Part shown: positions 1 through 12,859 of the stretch, in pieces | Numbering within the stretch: the first letter of the stretch is position 1 | How the letters are laid out: each line of letters opens with the position of its first letter | From: Hoplostethus atlanticus | Lineage: Eukaryota > Chordata > Actinopteri > Trachichthyiformes > Trachichthyidae | Direction of reading: 5' to 3' | Length of the DNA stretch: 64,000 bases | Assembly (NCBI GenBank): GCA_034670405.1 | Contig: JAXDDX010000119.1 | Coordinates: forward strand, 253,501 to 317,500 | Program-made: the position numbers and the translations under genes | The notes under the pieces: model-generated | Databases searched by the model: none | Told to the model about the DNA's origin: nothing | Seen by the model: only the letters and a program-made list of their open reading frames with translations

Positions 1-241
1 TGAAGCTCCAAGTGTATTGAAACTGCAAATAGGTGCATTTTTTTTTTTTTTTACTGAAGGTACAATAGATGCATGATAGGGAACTTAACGGATTGCTTTA
101 ATAACCACATTATCACTTTTAGGTCATTTGATGTCAGAGCCTTTTACCTCCCCTGCCTCCTTATTAAACTGATAGTCCAGCACCGAGCCCACAGTGCAGT
201 GGTCTGACGCAGGTAGGGCTGCTTTGTCACAAGGAGTACGC
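1..241. other. intergenic, nothing recognised
   Basis: AT-rich unique sequence with a short poly-T run near 39-52. No gene or repeat border is visible. Confidence 0.5.
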
Positions 242-468
242 TTACATGCACACCAATATCCTGATTACTGGGAGTAATCAGCTTAAGGTAACATTTCGAT
301 TACAACCTTTACATGGTTTGAAGCCATTTCTCTAATATGGATTCATTTAATGATCGGTCGACCATGCTGTGTACTTTGAAAATATCTTAACCCAATGAAG
401 GCAATCGGGTTAAGATCGAATTATTAGTGCATTATTAGTTGTATTAGACTTATTAGTGTGCATGTAAA
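242..468. mobile_element. short TIR transposon (MITE)
   Basis: The left end TTACATGCACACCAATA (242-258) is the near-perfect complement of TATTAGTGTGCATGTAA (451-467), with one mismatch. The interior has a perfect 10-base stem, ATCTTAACCC (384-393) with GGGTTAAGAT (407-416). There is no coding capacity. The host duplication is not clear. Confidence 0.75.
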
Positions 469-3285
469 CATACCTATTACCTATATTAACTGGCCTGTCG
501 GTAGTAATCACTCTGCTGTTGGTAGGAATCCAACGAGCTGCTTAAATCATTGGTTGTAAATAACCTGCTGCTTTGCAACATGTGCTAAAATAGTGAAATG
601 GCTGATGGCTATGGGTGTGCTCACATATGAATCCTCAAGAATATAGTACCAAACAACACCAAAACAACCTTACTGTAACAGTAATTTGTGTGTGTATTCA
701 AAGCATGTGTCAATGCATGCTTGTGTTTTTTTTGTTTTTTTTGTCTGTGCCATCGTGCCCGGCTACATCTGCGAGCGCTGGATAGAATTACCAGGAAATT
801 GGATTCCTGCTTGTCCTCCTGTAAGATATGCACGAGTAAGAAAGCAATAAAAAAAAGAATCGATCCCCAAAATAATGCTCATTTGGGGACGGAGTTGATT
901 TCCAGTGAAAGATGCTCAGGTTCAAGCTGCTGGAGCTGAGCCAGCATGCTTTACATATAGAGTGCGTCCATTTTTATGGCAACAGAAAGAATGAGAATAA
1001 TTTCTTTCCTCAAAAAGAACAGTGAGCACTGTTTGGCTCAGTGTTTTTCCCCTTGCATCAGCTCCGTGCCAATTGTTTCTGGTGGTTAAAGCTGCTTAAA
1101 CTAAATTACCAGAGAATCAAACCATCCCTAATCTTTGATATATGATAAATGATTGATTATAGTCATTAGCGAGATAGAATACGGAGAACACTCCTCTGCA
1201 TTCACAACTAATTGTGGGCTGCAAGGCTGGGAGTTCTCAGTGATTTGACTCAGGTGATTAGGCTACACTTTCATTTTCCCGCTGAGGTCCTGCAGGAGTC
1301 TTGCAGCCACATGCCGGGGCGACCTGGCGTTACTGCTAATCTGCCCTCTAAAACCACAGCTCTCTCACTCCGTCTGTCCTCTAATAACATTCCGTTATTA
1401 TCCTCGCTCACACTATCAGTTGGAGAGCGATCCCCCCTTTCTGGGTATTAGCCTAAAAAGTGAGGGCCGGAGGACAGAATCATTAGGCTATCGCAATTGG
1501 AAGTAATCCGCATTCAGAGAGAAGGACAGTGGTGCAGGAAGAAATCTGACTCACAGGACAAATCTCTCCTAACTACATCAGTGTGTCTCTAAATTCTGGG
1601 ATTATTGCTAAGACAGACACAGCGCAGTTCATTACAACTGCTGGGATCACACAGAATGTGTTCCTGAAGTGGATGGAAGTTCATTCCTTTCAAATGACAG
1701 AGTCTGTTTACCGCTGCATTATGGTTGCGATGGTGTTGCATTCATCGGACGTGCATGCACCAAATGTTTATTTTGGAATCAGTGGTGAAGCGGTAAATAA
1801 AAAGGTGGCTAAACCCTGAGCTCCAGTCGGTGATCACCAAAAGGAGAACCACCAATATGCATGATTGGAGTGAGTGAAACTACGTTGACCTTAAAAACTC
1901 CACCTGTTAACACCAAAGTGCTGTGGTAGCACAGTGTTGTTGGAACTAAGAGAATCGCTGAACAAAATGTTTAATTCATGAGTTGACTCAGCCACTAAAG
2001 TCAGAAAATCACAGAGCTCCTTCCTGGTATGTGAACTCACCACGCACCAACCTAGAGCTGCTTGTTTGACTTCTACCGTACTGCCTGGTGTACGAGCCAC
2101 ACTGCAGTCCCTTTATGCAGGACTCTTGGGACTCTGCGCCACCCAAACTTAATTCCCCTAAGCAGTGTGCATTGCAAAGTGTTATACGTGAATAAACAAA
2201 CACACAGAGCACCTGATAAATGAGAGGTTTTATGACATCATAATGGATATGAGAAATGAAACAGCTGATTGTGACATCACATACGGATGGCTATGTGGGA
2301 ACAAGCTCTAAAATGAAAGAGTCGCACTTCCATAAGGCCAGTGTTGTACAGGACCAGCATGCCTGCTTGGTCCAAGAAGATTTCAAACATCCACACTGTT
2401 GTCAAGGAAACATGATCATATTTTTTCATTATATAGACAAAGTAAGAATATTCATAATCTATAGACCTTGTGTGTCGGAGAGGGGGAATCATTGTGACAT
2501 CACAGAGGATTATTCTAGAAAAGAAAGAATACTGTTACCTCAGTTTTTGGTTCATGGTAACCCAATAGCATCACAGATTTACTGTAAGGGTGAGAGAGAG
2601 AAATAATGGCATTATCTCCCATAACAAAGGACACGCATTTTATAATAGTAAGTAGAAAAACAGATAGTTCCGGTCCTCTGATTCTGATTGGCTGAGACAC
2701 GTTTGAAACCATTGTTTAATACATAACAAACACACCTGTGACTGCATAAACAGCCCATTGAAATATAAATGTGCTTAATGACTGAAAATCACCACTCATG
2801 CTACTACTTATGTGTAATTATTTTTCACTGAACATGTGCATCCTGTCTACTGATCTTTCCGTAAAAAGCAACAAGCCTCCTCCACTTCGCATTTAGCCCC
2901 ACAACACTGCCTACTGCACTGAAGTAGGGTGCTCACCATCACAGAAGTGCGCGTGGTAAGCCATAAGGCGGGGGGGGTATAAAAACAGGTGACGCCAAAT
3001 CCTCTCTTCTTCTCCTCCCATCTTTGTACTTTGATGCATTACATCACAGAAGGGTAACCTGATTGTGTGAAGTGTTTGGAAAGGTTAGTGACAAACTGGA
3101 TCAAAGATCAAACAATTTCAACTTTGAGCACAGAGAATTATTAAGCGCCAAAGGTAGAGCTGCCTCCGAGGTGGGCAGAGTCATAGAAAACAATATGGTT
3201 CAACCAGCACAAAGCCATTTTGATTCTATCTCTATGGTTGTAACACATTATAAGTCATCCAATGCACATAATAAGAACATTAGAA
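469..3285. other. intergenic, no gene recognised
   Basis: Non-repetitive AT-rich sequence. Open frames up to 116 codons (2256-2606) show no domain or codon bias. The segment 2670-2720 (TCTGATTGGCTGAGACAC) looks like part of an old dispersed repeat. A TATAAAA at about 2980 has no supporting gene. Confidence 0.5.
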
Positions 3286-3865
3286 TTACATCATAGTGGC
3301 ATCAGAAAATGTCATAATAAAATATAATGCATCATAAATCTGGCATGAGCAAGTGATGATGCTGTTGCTGTACCTATATGTTTACCACTGGGGCCTATAT
3401 TATTTTATTTATTAGCCATATACACTCTTATGAATCTGGTCTGACCAGGTTATGAGACTGTTATATATATAATGAATGTTACTGGGATCTATATTTATTT
3501 TGTTTATAAGACATCAAATGTATATGTGATATTCATGTAATGTAAACAACTACGCATCAAACACTGCTGGGTTCTTTTTGACCAGTAACCTGAAACCAGT
3601 ATAGGTCTGCTCTGCAGCAAAATGACAATGTTGTGTTTGTGGGTTTTGGATTTCTTCCACCAGGAAAGTTGGAGCAGGCAAACAAAAAAACTATGAACAC
3701 CCACAACATTTTGCTCCAGTGTAGACTTGCACTGGTTTCAAGTTCTTGATCAGTAGTTATTGACATTAAGTGAATATGAGTGGAAAATATATTACTTGTA
3801 CTCAGAACCTGCTTCATGATGCATTATAGTGTATTATGACATTTTCTGATGTAGTTATGATGTAA
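3286..3865. mobile_element. foldback (long inverted repeat) DNA element
   Basis: The outer arms 3286-3335 and 3816-3865 are 50-base inverted repeats with 44 matches. Inner segments also pair: around 3590-3625 (CTGAAACCAGT...GCAAAATG) with the complement of about 3705-3745. Most of the 580-bp unit could therefore fold on itself. No transposase frame is present. This is the structure of a non-autonomous foldback or MITE element. Confidence 0.8.
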
Positions 3866-4586
3866 TTATCCTTGGAAATGCTGGGTGGGAGAAATGAACG
3901 AGTACCCATTCGCACCTTCCTCAACAAATACCGTGGCAGTGCCCTTGAGCAAGACGTTGGACCCCCTAGTGCAGCCAATAGTACAAGGCTGTGTTCATAA
4001 TGGAGCAGCTCCCATATGTTGCAACTACTTCTCAGGTCGTTGGTTAACTCAGGGTTAAAAATCCCCAAGCCACGATCATGTTACCTCATCAAAATGAATG
4101 GAATGCAGCGTAACTTTGCAACCCCTCGCATCCCCCCCCTCACCCCCTCATCCACACACACACACAGAGCCATTCCTCTCTCTTACGACACCAATGCAAT
4201 TACCCCCCCTACCAAATCATCTCTTACATCTGCCACTACTACAGATGTCAGGGCACCCGCGGCGCTGTACATTCCATTCATGACAATCCTGATCATTTGT
4301 TTATGTGCAGATTTGTCAGTGACTCTAGCTCCATTATTACACATTGTCACAGGCACCCCCAGAGCCATACATCACTTGCTATATTACTATGAATTATGTA
4401 TTAGTCTTGTGTGTGTGTGTGTGTGTGTGTGGTCTATCACGGTCTCTCACTACAACAGAGGAATGCTAATGGCCGTCTCCACCGCTGCCTTCTGATAATG
4501 GTTCGCTCTGCGGTGATATTAGACAGGTGAATGCATTGATGGCAGATTTTTGGTCTCGCACTCAATTCAATTGAAATAAATCAATA
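3866..4586. other. intergenic with a SINE-tail fragment and (TG)12
   Basis: The stretch 3939-3985 (GCCCTTGAGCAAGACG) resembles the 3' part of the teleost SINE copies at 24.8 and 25.5 kb. A (TG)12 run lies at 4408-4431. No gene is recognised. Confidence 0.45.
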
Positions 4587-4810
4587 TACAGGACCGTGCA
4601 AAAATCTTAGACACATGTAAAAATAAACTAAAGGGAAGACAAATTTAAAAAATAATGAAAAGTGAAAAGTGAAAATTAAAAGTTTCTAAAAAAAAAAAAT
4701 AAATAAGGAGCAGTGATGTAAAACACTAATGCAGAAAACTAAAAATAAACATAAGACCAAATTAATACAAAAGTATCTAGGGTGCCTAAGGACTTTTGCA
4801 AAGCACTGTA
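4587..4810. mobile_element. TA-flanked MITE (Tc1/mariner type)
   Basis: The left end TACAGGACCGTGCAAAAATC is the imperfect complement of the right end, which finishes GACTTTTGCAAAGCACTGTA. TA lies on both sides (4585-4586 and 4811-4812), as expected for Tc1/mariner insertion. The interior is A-rich and non-coding. Confidence 0.8.
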
Positions 4811-4884
4811 TATTTGAAGACAACAAAACATAATAATGGGAACGTTCTAGCCTCTAAATATCTTTAATAATAAATTGGACTTAG

Positions 4885-5100
4885 ACTCGGTGGTTAGCGC
4901 TGTTGCCTCACAGCAAGAAGGTCCTGAGGTTGCATGTTTTTCATGTGGGTTTCCTCCCACAGTCCTGCAGGTCAGGTGATTGGATTGGAGTTGGAGTGAG
5001 TTGCCAGTGAGTGTGTTTGTGTATGCGTTCGCCCTGTGATGAACTGGTGACCTGTCATGCCTTCCGCCCAATGCATGCTGGGATAGGCTCCAGCTAACAG
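4885..5100 (+). mobile_element. tRNA-derived SINE
   Basis: The head has CGGTGGTTAGCGCTGTTGCC (A-box-like), then CTCACAGCAAGAAGGTCCTG and GAGGTTGC in B-box position. A body follows with GTGGGTTTCCTCCCACAGTCC and GCCCTGTGATGAACTGGTGACC, ending GGGATAGGCTCCAGC. This layout is that of a widespread teleost tRNA-derived SINE. It is an old copy lacking part of the head. Confidence 0.8.
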
Positions 5101-5254
5101 CACATGTAAAAGCTTTCATGAACTGGCTACAGCTCGGATCACTACTGTGTTGTATCAATCTGTGATAGTAGCAAAACAGACATTTATTCAGATGAAAATG
5201 TCAGGAATTGCTGGGGTATATTACGAATTGAATGTGGTTGGTGCTCACTCTGTC

Positions 5255-5295
<41 letters not shown>

Positions 5296-5631
5296 GTTTA
5301 TGTCACTCTGTCATCGTGATGTGTCTGTCTCCCTCTGGCTGTCAGCTACAGGTGAGACAGGTGAGTTTTTTAAATATAACCGTCTATATGGGCCACATTA
5401 TTCTGGGATGGATGGCTAGATAAAAGATGACACATATCGCCATGGAAACCTTGCTCTGTCCATCCCCCTGCTGCATGAGTCTCACATGCTCTCTGTGTTT
5501 CTCCCTAGGGTGTGGTGTTCCCTCTTCCACAGAAGATTGAAAACCCTTGAATGTCCAGAGCCCTGTAGGGAGCCCTCTGCGTGTAAGATCTGCATACGGA
5601 GACGGTTCTCACTCCCAACAACAACAACAAC

Positions 5632-5675
<44 letters not shown>

Positions 5676-5973
5676 TGCTACTTAATAAATTGTGTTCAGC
5701 CACTGGCCTGCTGTGCCCCAAGGGTCAGTCTGTAGAGTAGAGAGACATTAATCATTCCAAGGGAATGTGTGTAAGCAAACACCCTGCATCTTCTGTGTGT
5801 GTGTGTGTGTTTTAGTGTGTGTGTGTGTATCTATGTCTCTGTCTCTATGTCTATGTCTTTGTCTGTGTGTGTCTCTGTGAGTTTCTCTTTTTGTCTGTCT
5901 CTGTGTTTGTATGTATGAGTCTGTGTTTGACTGTGTGTGTCACCGTGTACCAGTCTATCTGTTTGCACGTGTA

Positions 5974-6019
<46 letters not shown>

Positions 6020-6180
6020 GGTCGTCTTCACCATAAGTCCGAAGTAAACGTCAATCGACCTGTCTGCCTGCCCTCAGGCCTCTCTCTCTATCTCCATCCC
6101 CCCATTACCGCCAACGTCACCTCCCCGCGGCTTTACTGCTTCCATTTCTCTTGCCCTCTCTTCACCTGACTCTCACATGG
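5101..6180. repeat. microsatellite cluster
   Basis: It contains (TC)n at 5248-5295, (CAA)6 followed by (AC)n at 5617-5671, interrupted TG sequence from 5793, and (TG)21 at 5976-6017. Open frames here are repeat artefacts. Confidence 0.9.
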
Positions 6181-8156
6181 CGGATGCTTTCTGCACCTCC
6201 ATGCTATCCCGTCTCCTTGCGCATTTTATTTCCCTTTTGAATCAATGAATCATTTCTTTTTTCTTTTTCTTCTCTCCCTCACATGCATTATCTATTAGCT
6301 GTGGCTTGTCAGGGCTGCAGTCAGTCCTGTGTAATGCGAGACAGGTGGGACGGATCGCGTAGCTTCACATTAATTTGCCGTGGCTAACCATTCGTACACC
6401 AGGGTGGAAATCGATGTGCCTCTCCCACCACCCGGCCCTGTCAGATGCCCTTTCCTGAGTCACTTCTAGCACCAACGGTTTCTTTTGTGCGGCTGTGCTG
6501 TGCTGATGCTGTATTTGCAGGAAATACATAGATAAGTAAAATATTTCTAATTTTTCCTACAATTTCATATCATTTACAGTATTTGCCAGAGCCCCTCTCC
6601 CACCAACAGGTTGTTGTTGGGGGTGTTTCTAGGAGCCAGAAAGAGCCACTACTCTGATTGGCTGGCAGTACGAGAGGCTCCGCCCATTCCCCCCTGCCCC
6701 TAATGTACATGATTGGTCGACTCCAGTAAAGTCAGCTTTCTATGTAACAAACCAAGTCTATTCTAGACAACATTTTTTCAAATTTGGTAAAACAAAATAG
6801 TACAATTTTCACTTCAACATCCAAAAGTGAAATAGTTATTATTTTCATAATTTTTCCTTGTTTTGCCATTAGATTATCCATTTCCAAAGCTCCTTTAAAA
6901 ATGGAGAAAGAGGTTTGAGTTCAAGAGGCGAAGAACACCAAGCAAACTGTGCAATGCAGTTTATTAAATCATCTGCTTTACTACCGGTTTATGGTGTTTG
7001 TGTCCCCTAGGTAAAGTGTTACTTAATGCCTATTGTTGTTTTCAAAAGTATTATCATTACATTCATTCGTTACACTGCTCCTTATATTAATTTTCCATTA
7101 CACCCCCCCAACTGGTGTTTGCGTCCTCTCTTACCGTCAAAAATTGGCAGAATTCAGTTCCCTCTTCTGTGACTGATCAGGAAACCAAACAGCGTTGATG
7201 TCCAATGTATTCTATTGTTGCTTCTTCTTGTTCATATTTCAATGATTAAAGAAACATTGCACTGGCATTTCAATAAAGAGGTATTCAGTCAGTTTATTTT
7301 ATAGTTTTCATTTTTAACATTTGAAAAAGAAATTGAGACATAGAGACAAAATGTAAAAAAATAAACCTTTAACTTGCCCCACCCAGTAGCTCGGCTGGTA
7401 GTGGGTCTCCACCGGGACTAGCCTCAACTGCGCTGTCCTCCAGGTGGCTAAGGACGAATCCTGCCCCTGGAGCCTTTCCGGTTCCCCCGCTACCACGATT
7501 GTTCAAGCTGGTCAGATTCCGAACGACCCCAGGAGGACCCCAATGAGAACCATAGTTTGAAGGATAATCCACCATCACAGTCGGTCCTGAAATCCTTCCC
7601 ATGTTTGCCGCAAAAGGACGGTAATTCAAGCACACTGGGATCACTCCACTCTCTCGAGGCTGTCTTCAGCTTTTATATCGCTGAAGTGACCCAACTGACC
7701 AATCACAATTATGAGAAAAGTATTATTTTTCGAAAGGCATTTTTAAGATGAAATGGACAAACTACAGTAAGAAGACAATAAACTAAATATCTGTATTCCT
7801 TGTCTTTTTCTTTCCATCTTGGTAGGAGGGCGTCGTATGCTGGCTGGAGACTGAGAAAACTTCACTCTTCACTCTTTACTTCTCTTCTTCCCAACAATAC
7901 TAGTATAAGCATTACTCAAACCAGTATGAATTAACATTGACTGATGAAATGCATTCAACAGTACTTTTTTCCCTTTAGCATAGCCCACACTGGTGAATAA
8001 TTCACAACGTTTCTCTCTTTCCCTCAGTAAAGTATTGATCAGTCCATCATCTAAGTTTTAGACTATTCTCAGCCCATTCTTGTACTATTTTACCTTACAA
8101 AGTCTCTCTAGCACTGAGGTGGGTTTCTGTCTCTCCGACCTCTTCTCCAGCCTGTC
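6181..8156. other. intergenic, no gene recognised
   Basis: AT-rich sequence. The minus-strand frame at 7369-7644 (91 codons) lies just downstream, in its own direction, of the Gypsy relic and may be part of it, but I see no domain. Confidence 0.4.
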
Positions 8157-8159
8157 TCA

Positions 8160-8905
8160 AGTACATTCTGGAGTCTCACTGTACTCGTGTGTTAGTGTGC
8201 TTTGGAAAGTGCCTGGGCTTTGAAGCATTCCACTTACCGCCGTCCCATCAGGACCCCTTAGGCACCAGGTTTGTGTCATCCACTTTGAATGTGGGCACTC
8301 CATCCTCTTTTTGATCTGTGTACCGTTTGCTTTTCCTGTTGCTGTTCCTGTCTCTTTTGCTTGTCTATGTATTGCGTATGTGATCTTGTATCGTGTGACA
8401 TTCAGCTTGGTGCCTATCTTCCTGTCGCTCTGTAAGAACTCAAGTCGCTGCATGTTTCCGTGGCTCGTGCATCCTCACGGTCTTTCAGGACTCAACTGAT
8501 TCTTGATGCTTTTTCTCTCTCGCTCAGAAAAGCAGCGAATGCATGAGATGTAAACTGACAGCCATTGTCTGAGACTAGGTGGGTCGGGTTCCCTTCACGT
8601 CTGAAGACTTTAGTTAAGAATTTAATGGTCACGTCTGAAGTAGACGTACATGTCCATTTGTGGCCACCAATATATCTCACACAGTCTGCACACTACACCC
8701 TGATGACCACCATGTGCCAATGATACAACCAAGTGATGTATCTATGGCCCAGTTCATCATGCACATTAAAGTAGGCAGCGAGCTCGGGTGTCACGTTCCT
8801 TTTGCACTTAGACCAGCCTAGTAGTCGCGATAATGGCGAGAACATTCCATTTGTTCAGCCGGTGTAGTGGCTTTGTCCAGGGTTAGATCAGGTTCCAGCA
8901 AGCAT
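8160..8905 (-). pseudogene. Gypsy (Ty3-type) retrotransposon relic: gag end joined to integrase
   Basis: Read on minus from about 8900: a gag C-terminal motif (DLTLDKA, about 8869-8889), then within about 160 bases the integrase zinc-binding end (HQG near 8696-8705, WWPQMD at about 8653-8669). After a frame change comes the integrase core (DVTIKFLTKVF, VSDNG at 8561-8575, second catalytic Asp at 8567-8569). Protease, reverse transcriptase, RNase H and the first catalytic Asp are missing, so large deletions have occurred. A minus frame at 8157-8453 containing LRGPDGT may be the integrase C-terminal part. LTRs were not found. The element is dead. Confidence 0.75.
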
Positions 8906-10440
8906 GAGATAACGTAGCATGCTTCACTCCGTCTTTACTTTGATTTTTCCTTTTCCTCTTACATGCATTATTAGAGCAGAGTAGCTTTGTATGCTGCAGC
9001 GCCCACTGACTTTACACAATGAAATGCAGTGACAGGACACAGCAGAAGGGTACCAATCATTTGGTACCCAGCCCATTCTTAGAGCCGGGCCCCTCAGTCG
9101 GAGTACTGAAAAGTAACATTTTCTGTCATTTCTCCATCTAATCTGGCTCAGCGTGAGAGGACGATGACCAATCATGATGAAAACAAATCGAGGAGGATGG
9201 AGGCCACAGTTTTAGGGCAGGTCAATTTCAATCTGAGAGGGGGGTGATTGACAACTGCAATATGATCACTGGAATTGAAAGTCATTTGTTACACAACTCG
9301 TTACTGGGGAAAGTAATATCCTCTAACATGTTACCATGTAACATTGCTGGCTTGCACATATTGCACGTGCATGTGTGTATGCTTTGTCTGTGTGTGTGTG
9401 TGCGCTTTCATGTGTGTTAACTGTGCATATGCCCTCCTTCAAATCTGTTTCAACATTGCTCAAAAAAAATGTTTTGATGAAGTACGTATCAAACACCTAG
9501 GCTCCCCACTAGCCCCGGCTTATCAATAAAGGCTTTTAATCAGAGAGAAACCGCATGACAGCCGGGAAGTATTTCAACTTCTATTGTGTATTTCATTACT
9601 GAGGCATCAAACCTGATGAGGCGCGTGACGATACAGCGTGACTTTTTTTTTTGGAGTCCAATTTCTGTTCATTTTTATCTCCCCGTGCTGGATGAAGGGA
9701 GATGCCAAGATATGATGTGAGCTTACCTACTCTATTCTCTTTGAAGTGAATTAACAAATGTCTCTTCATCATTTTTTTTTGTTTTATGTTCGTGAAATAT
9801 TTAAATCCACCAACGAAGGAAAACGAGATTAATTAAATGGCGACTTACAAGAGAAATGTTCTTTTCCTCTTTTCCCTTTCATGTCATTGTCCGTGATCAA
9901 AAATAGCCTCTTATGTTTGGTAAAAGAGGGGAATATTTCCAACTAACTACAAAGTTCTGTTGCAGAGACTTTTTGAAATGCTGCCTTAGTGATCTGTTAT
10001 TAAATATCAATTATGGATGCGTACTGAAATGCATCACTGGGTAGGATATATTTCAGCTGGTCTGAGGCCAGCCAGGGTGCATACACGTTGCAACCTAAAA
10101 TCAGGACCACGGACAGCGCACACGTGCGGCCCTCAAGCTCTGTGAAAGTTGGACAGTGAATTTAGCATTTGTATGAAATCACATTGCTGCAGAATGGTCT
10201 CCCCCTCTCCCCCCTCTCTCCCCCCCTACATGTATACTCATGCATCAGAATGAGAAACGGCAAGGTGTCCTAATCTTAACGGGAGGGAGCGAGGGCATTT
10301 GTAATTTCTTATCCGCCACTAATTACAGCGGTAACAAGGCCCGGGAGAAGTGACGGCTGCTGGTTTAGACGTCTGCCGGCTTGACAGCAGGGTTAATTAA
10401 CAGCCTTCCACCAAGATTAAGATGGGACGAAAACTAAATA
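8906..10440. other. intergenic, partly enhancer-like unique sequence
   Basis: A 22-base palindrome lies at 9048-9069. From about 9540 the sequence is complex and non-repetitive, with homeobox-type cores (ATTAATTAAAT near 9830; CTAATTACAG and GGTTAATTAACAG at 10310-10400). No open frame of note. Confidence 0.4.
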
Positions 10441-10968
10441 GATCAACGCGCGCGCACACACACAAACACACACTCAAGCACTACGTACACTTAAAAAATG
10501 CACGTGTACACACACACACACACACACACACACACCAGCCCATCCATTAAGAGCTTAGATTAAGATAGCTTCGCCATCCCATCTATCTCACCAAGAAAAT
10601 TGGCCTTCCTTGCTCAGTCAGACAAGCTCGGCAGACGCGGAGCCCCGCCGACGCATTCATACACCTTACTGTGACTTATTGATACTGACACATGCACAGG
10701 AGAATTATTTTGTTGATCCTCTGAATGTGGCTCGTGAGACAAAGCGTGAGAAGGTAAATGGCAGTCAGGGAGCTGACAGCTATACAGCAGCCTGCGCGCG
10801 CGCGCGGCTGCAAAACCCGTTAATGCGCGAGATCTATTCCCTGCTGAGAACACGCAATGATCCTATCCGTCTTCCCTCTGCGTAATGTCATAGAGCGGAG
10901 ATCTGGGTCGGAAAGATTTGTATAAGCCACTGCCTAATATGTCCCCCGTCTCTGGTGGAGTGTGTGTT

Positions 10969-11037
<69 letters not shown>

Positions 11038-12170
11038 CGCCTCGCTGCCAAGTTAATGTGGCAACCCATTTTTTTTTGGGTTGCAAGCGTGTGCCGCCTC
11101 CCTTACCAGCCGTCCTAATGTAACTCCTTTAGAAGACTCCATTTGGATGTATGAATAAAAGAAAGCACTTTTTCTCCCTCGCTCTTCCCTCTTGCTATCT
11201 TTGGCCTGCAGGGTTAGGAGACTGCAACCTGGAGTGTTACAGTCAGTATGCTTTGGCCCCAGGGGGAGACGGGAAAGGGGGGTAGGAGTGAAAGGGGAGG
11301 AGGGAGTGTGTCAAAAATGCACCGTGTAACATTTCAGTTGTTTTAGATAAAAAATAAAATAAAATAAAATACATGTCAAACGTGTCAAAAGTCAACAATA
11401 AATATGTTCTGTAAACCTCAAATATGACATCATGCACACACGCGCATCACGCAACCTACCTACTAGGGTTAGACAGATGCTATATCAAGCCAGGCAGTGC
11501 CGCCCCCCCTCCGTTATGATGGATTGTTTGATTCCATATTTATTACCATGATCAATACTACAACGCTTGACTATGGGAAGCCCTTAACCTGAATGAAATC
11601 TGATGTGTGCAAGTATGTTATTGTTATTATTAGTAGTAGTAATGGAAATGTTCAGTGTCTCATGGTCTCAGGGTTTCAGAGGTTTTTCTACCCTGTCGAG
11701 AATAAAATTCTGGGCAAAAAGATGAATGTTTTTCTTTTGAGTATTTGTGAGGAAAAGAAAATGGTCAAAAAAATAATAATTTGTCCTGCTTTCAAGCGCC
11801 CATATCAGCCGAACCGTACTGCCCACACACCGCACCGTGGGCGACTTCGCAGTGCCATCTTCTCAATCCTGTGAATGAATAGCAAAATAATCAAAGTCCC
11901 GATCCCGTGCCATTCATGCCTTTCTCTTACCAGATGGGACATTTATCGAGAATGGAGATGTCTGCCAGTGCACATAAATCGCAGTGGCGCCCACTGTTCC
12001 TCACATTCTCATTCATTTGCTATGTGCGCGTGGAGGCTCCAAAGCGGCGTATAATGCAAAGCTGTGGGATGGTTCCTGTGGAAAAGAAGTGTGGCCCTGG
12101 AAGTCACACTGGCATGTCTGCTAACGGTCTCCTGCATTAGCACCCCAAGAGAGCCATGCCTCAATGACAG
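10441..12170. other. intergenic with CA repeats
   Basis: (AC)14 at 10508-10535 and (CA)30 at 10975-11035 lie around a short complex block. The segment 11651-11714 is a copy of a dispersed repeat also found at 32565-32635. No gene. Confidence 0.5.
10975..11035 (+). repeat. (CA)30 microsatellite
   Basis: A near-perfect 61-base CA run preceded by GCGCG. Confidence 0.95.
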
Positions 12171-12809
12171 CGCTGTGCTGAAAGAACTGGGAGAGGGAGA
12201 GAGGGAAGGGCAATGCGGGGAGGGAGGGAAGGAGGGAATACAGTTGTCTGACCTTAAAGGAGAGCTATAGAGCTACCGGAGGAAGCTACCAGAGAGAGGA
12301 AGGAACGGACGGGCGACGAAGATGAATTCGGAAGCCGGCCGTGCGTTGGGAGGGGAGATGGAGTGGCCGCGCTGCCGATAAGGACGCCGCGAAAAGAAGT
12401 CGAGAGGAGATAAAAACAAAAAAACAGTAGAAGAGGGGGAGTAGCAGAGGGCGATGACAGGAGTGTTGGAGATGAGTTGGAACGGCAAGGGGGGGTGGGG
12501 GGGAGAAAGATGCCAGAGAGGAGGAGAGAGGGAAATGGAGAGAAGGGAAGGGGGGAGGTAGAGGGTGGTGGGGGGGGGGGGGCTGCAAGTTTCATGAGGG
12601 TGTCACTATGGAAGCATTTTCTCACACCAGCTGCGAAAGTAGAAGCAGTCCTCTGGGGCAGAGTATGTACCGCTAACAGAGAGAGAGACATCCTGGTCTC
12701 TCTCTCTCTAACGTCTTCACCTCTCTAATACATTTCAAGAGTGCTCTCCTTAAAAAAAAAAAAAAAAACGTTTCTATTTTCCCTATTCAACATCCTCCAC
12801 GGCGGCCTT

Positions 12810-12859
<50 letters not shown>

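Noticed and set aside
2975-3000. TATAAAA after a G run as a core promoter
   Set aside because: No gene, CpG patch or splice-consistent frame follows.
7369-7644. 91-codon minus frame as an independent gene
   Set aside because: No domain is recognised. It lies downstream of the Gypsy relic on the same strand and is more likely part of that debris or chance.
12254-12691. Proline/serine-rich minus frames of 100-145 codons
   Set aside because: Low-complexity complement of GA/GGA tracts.
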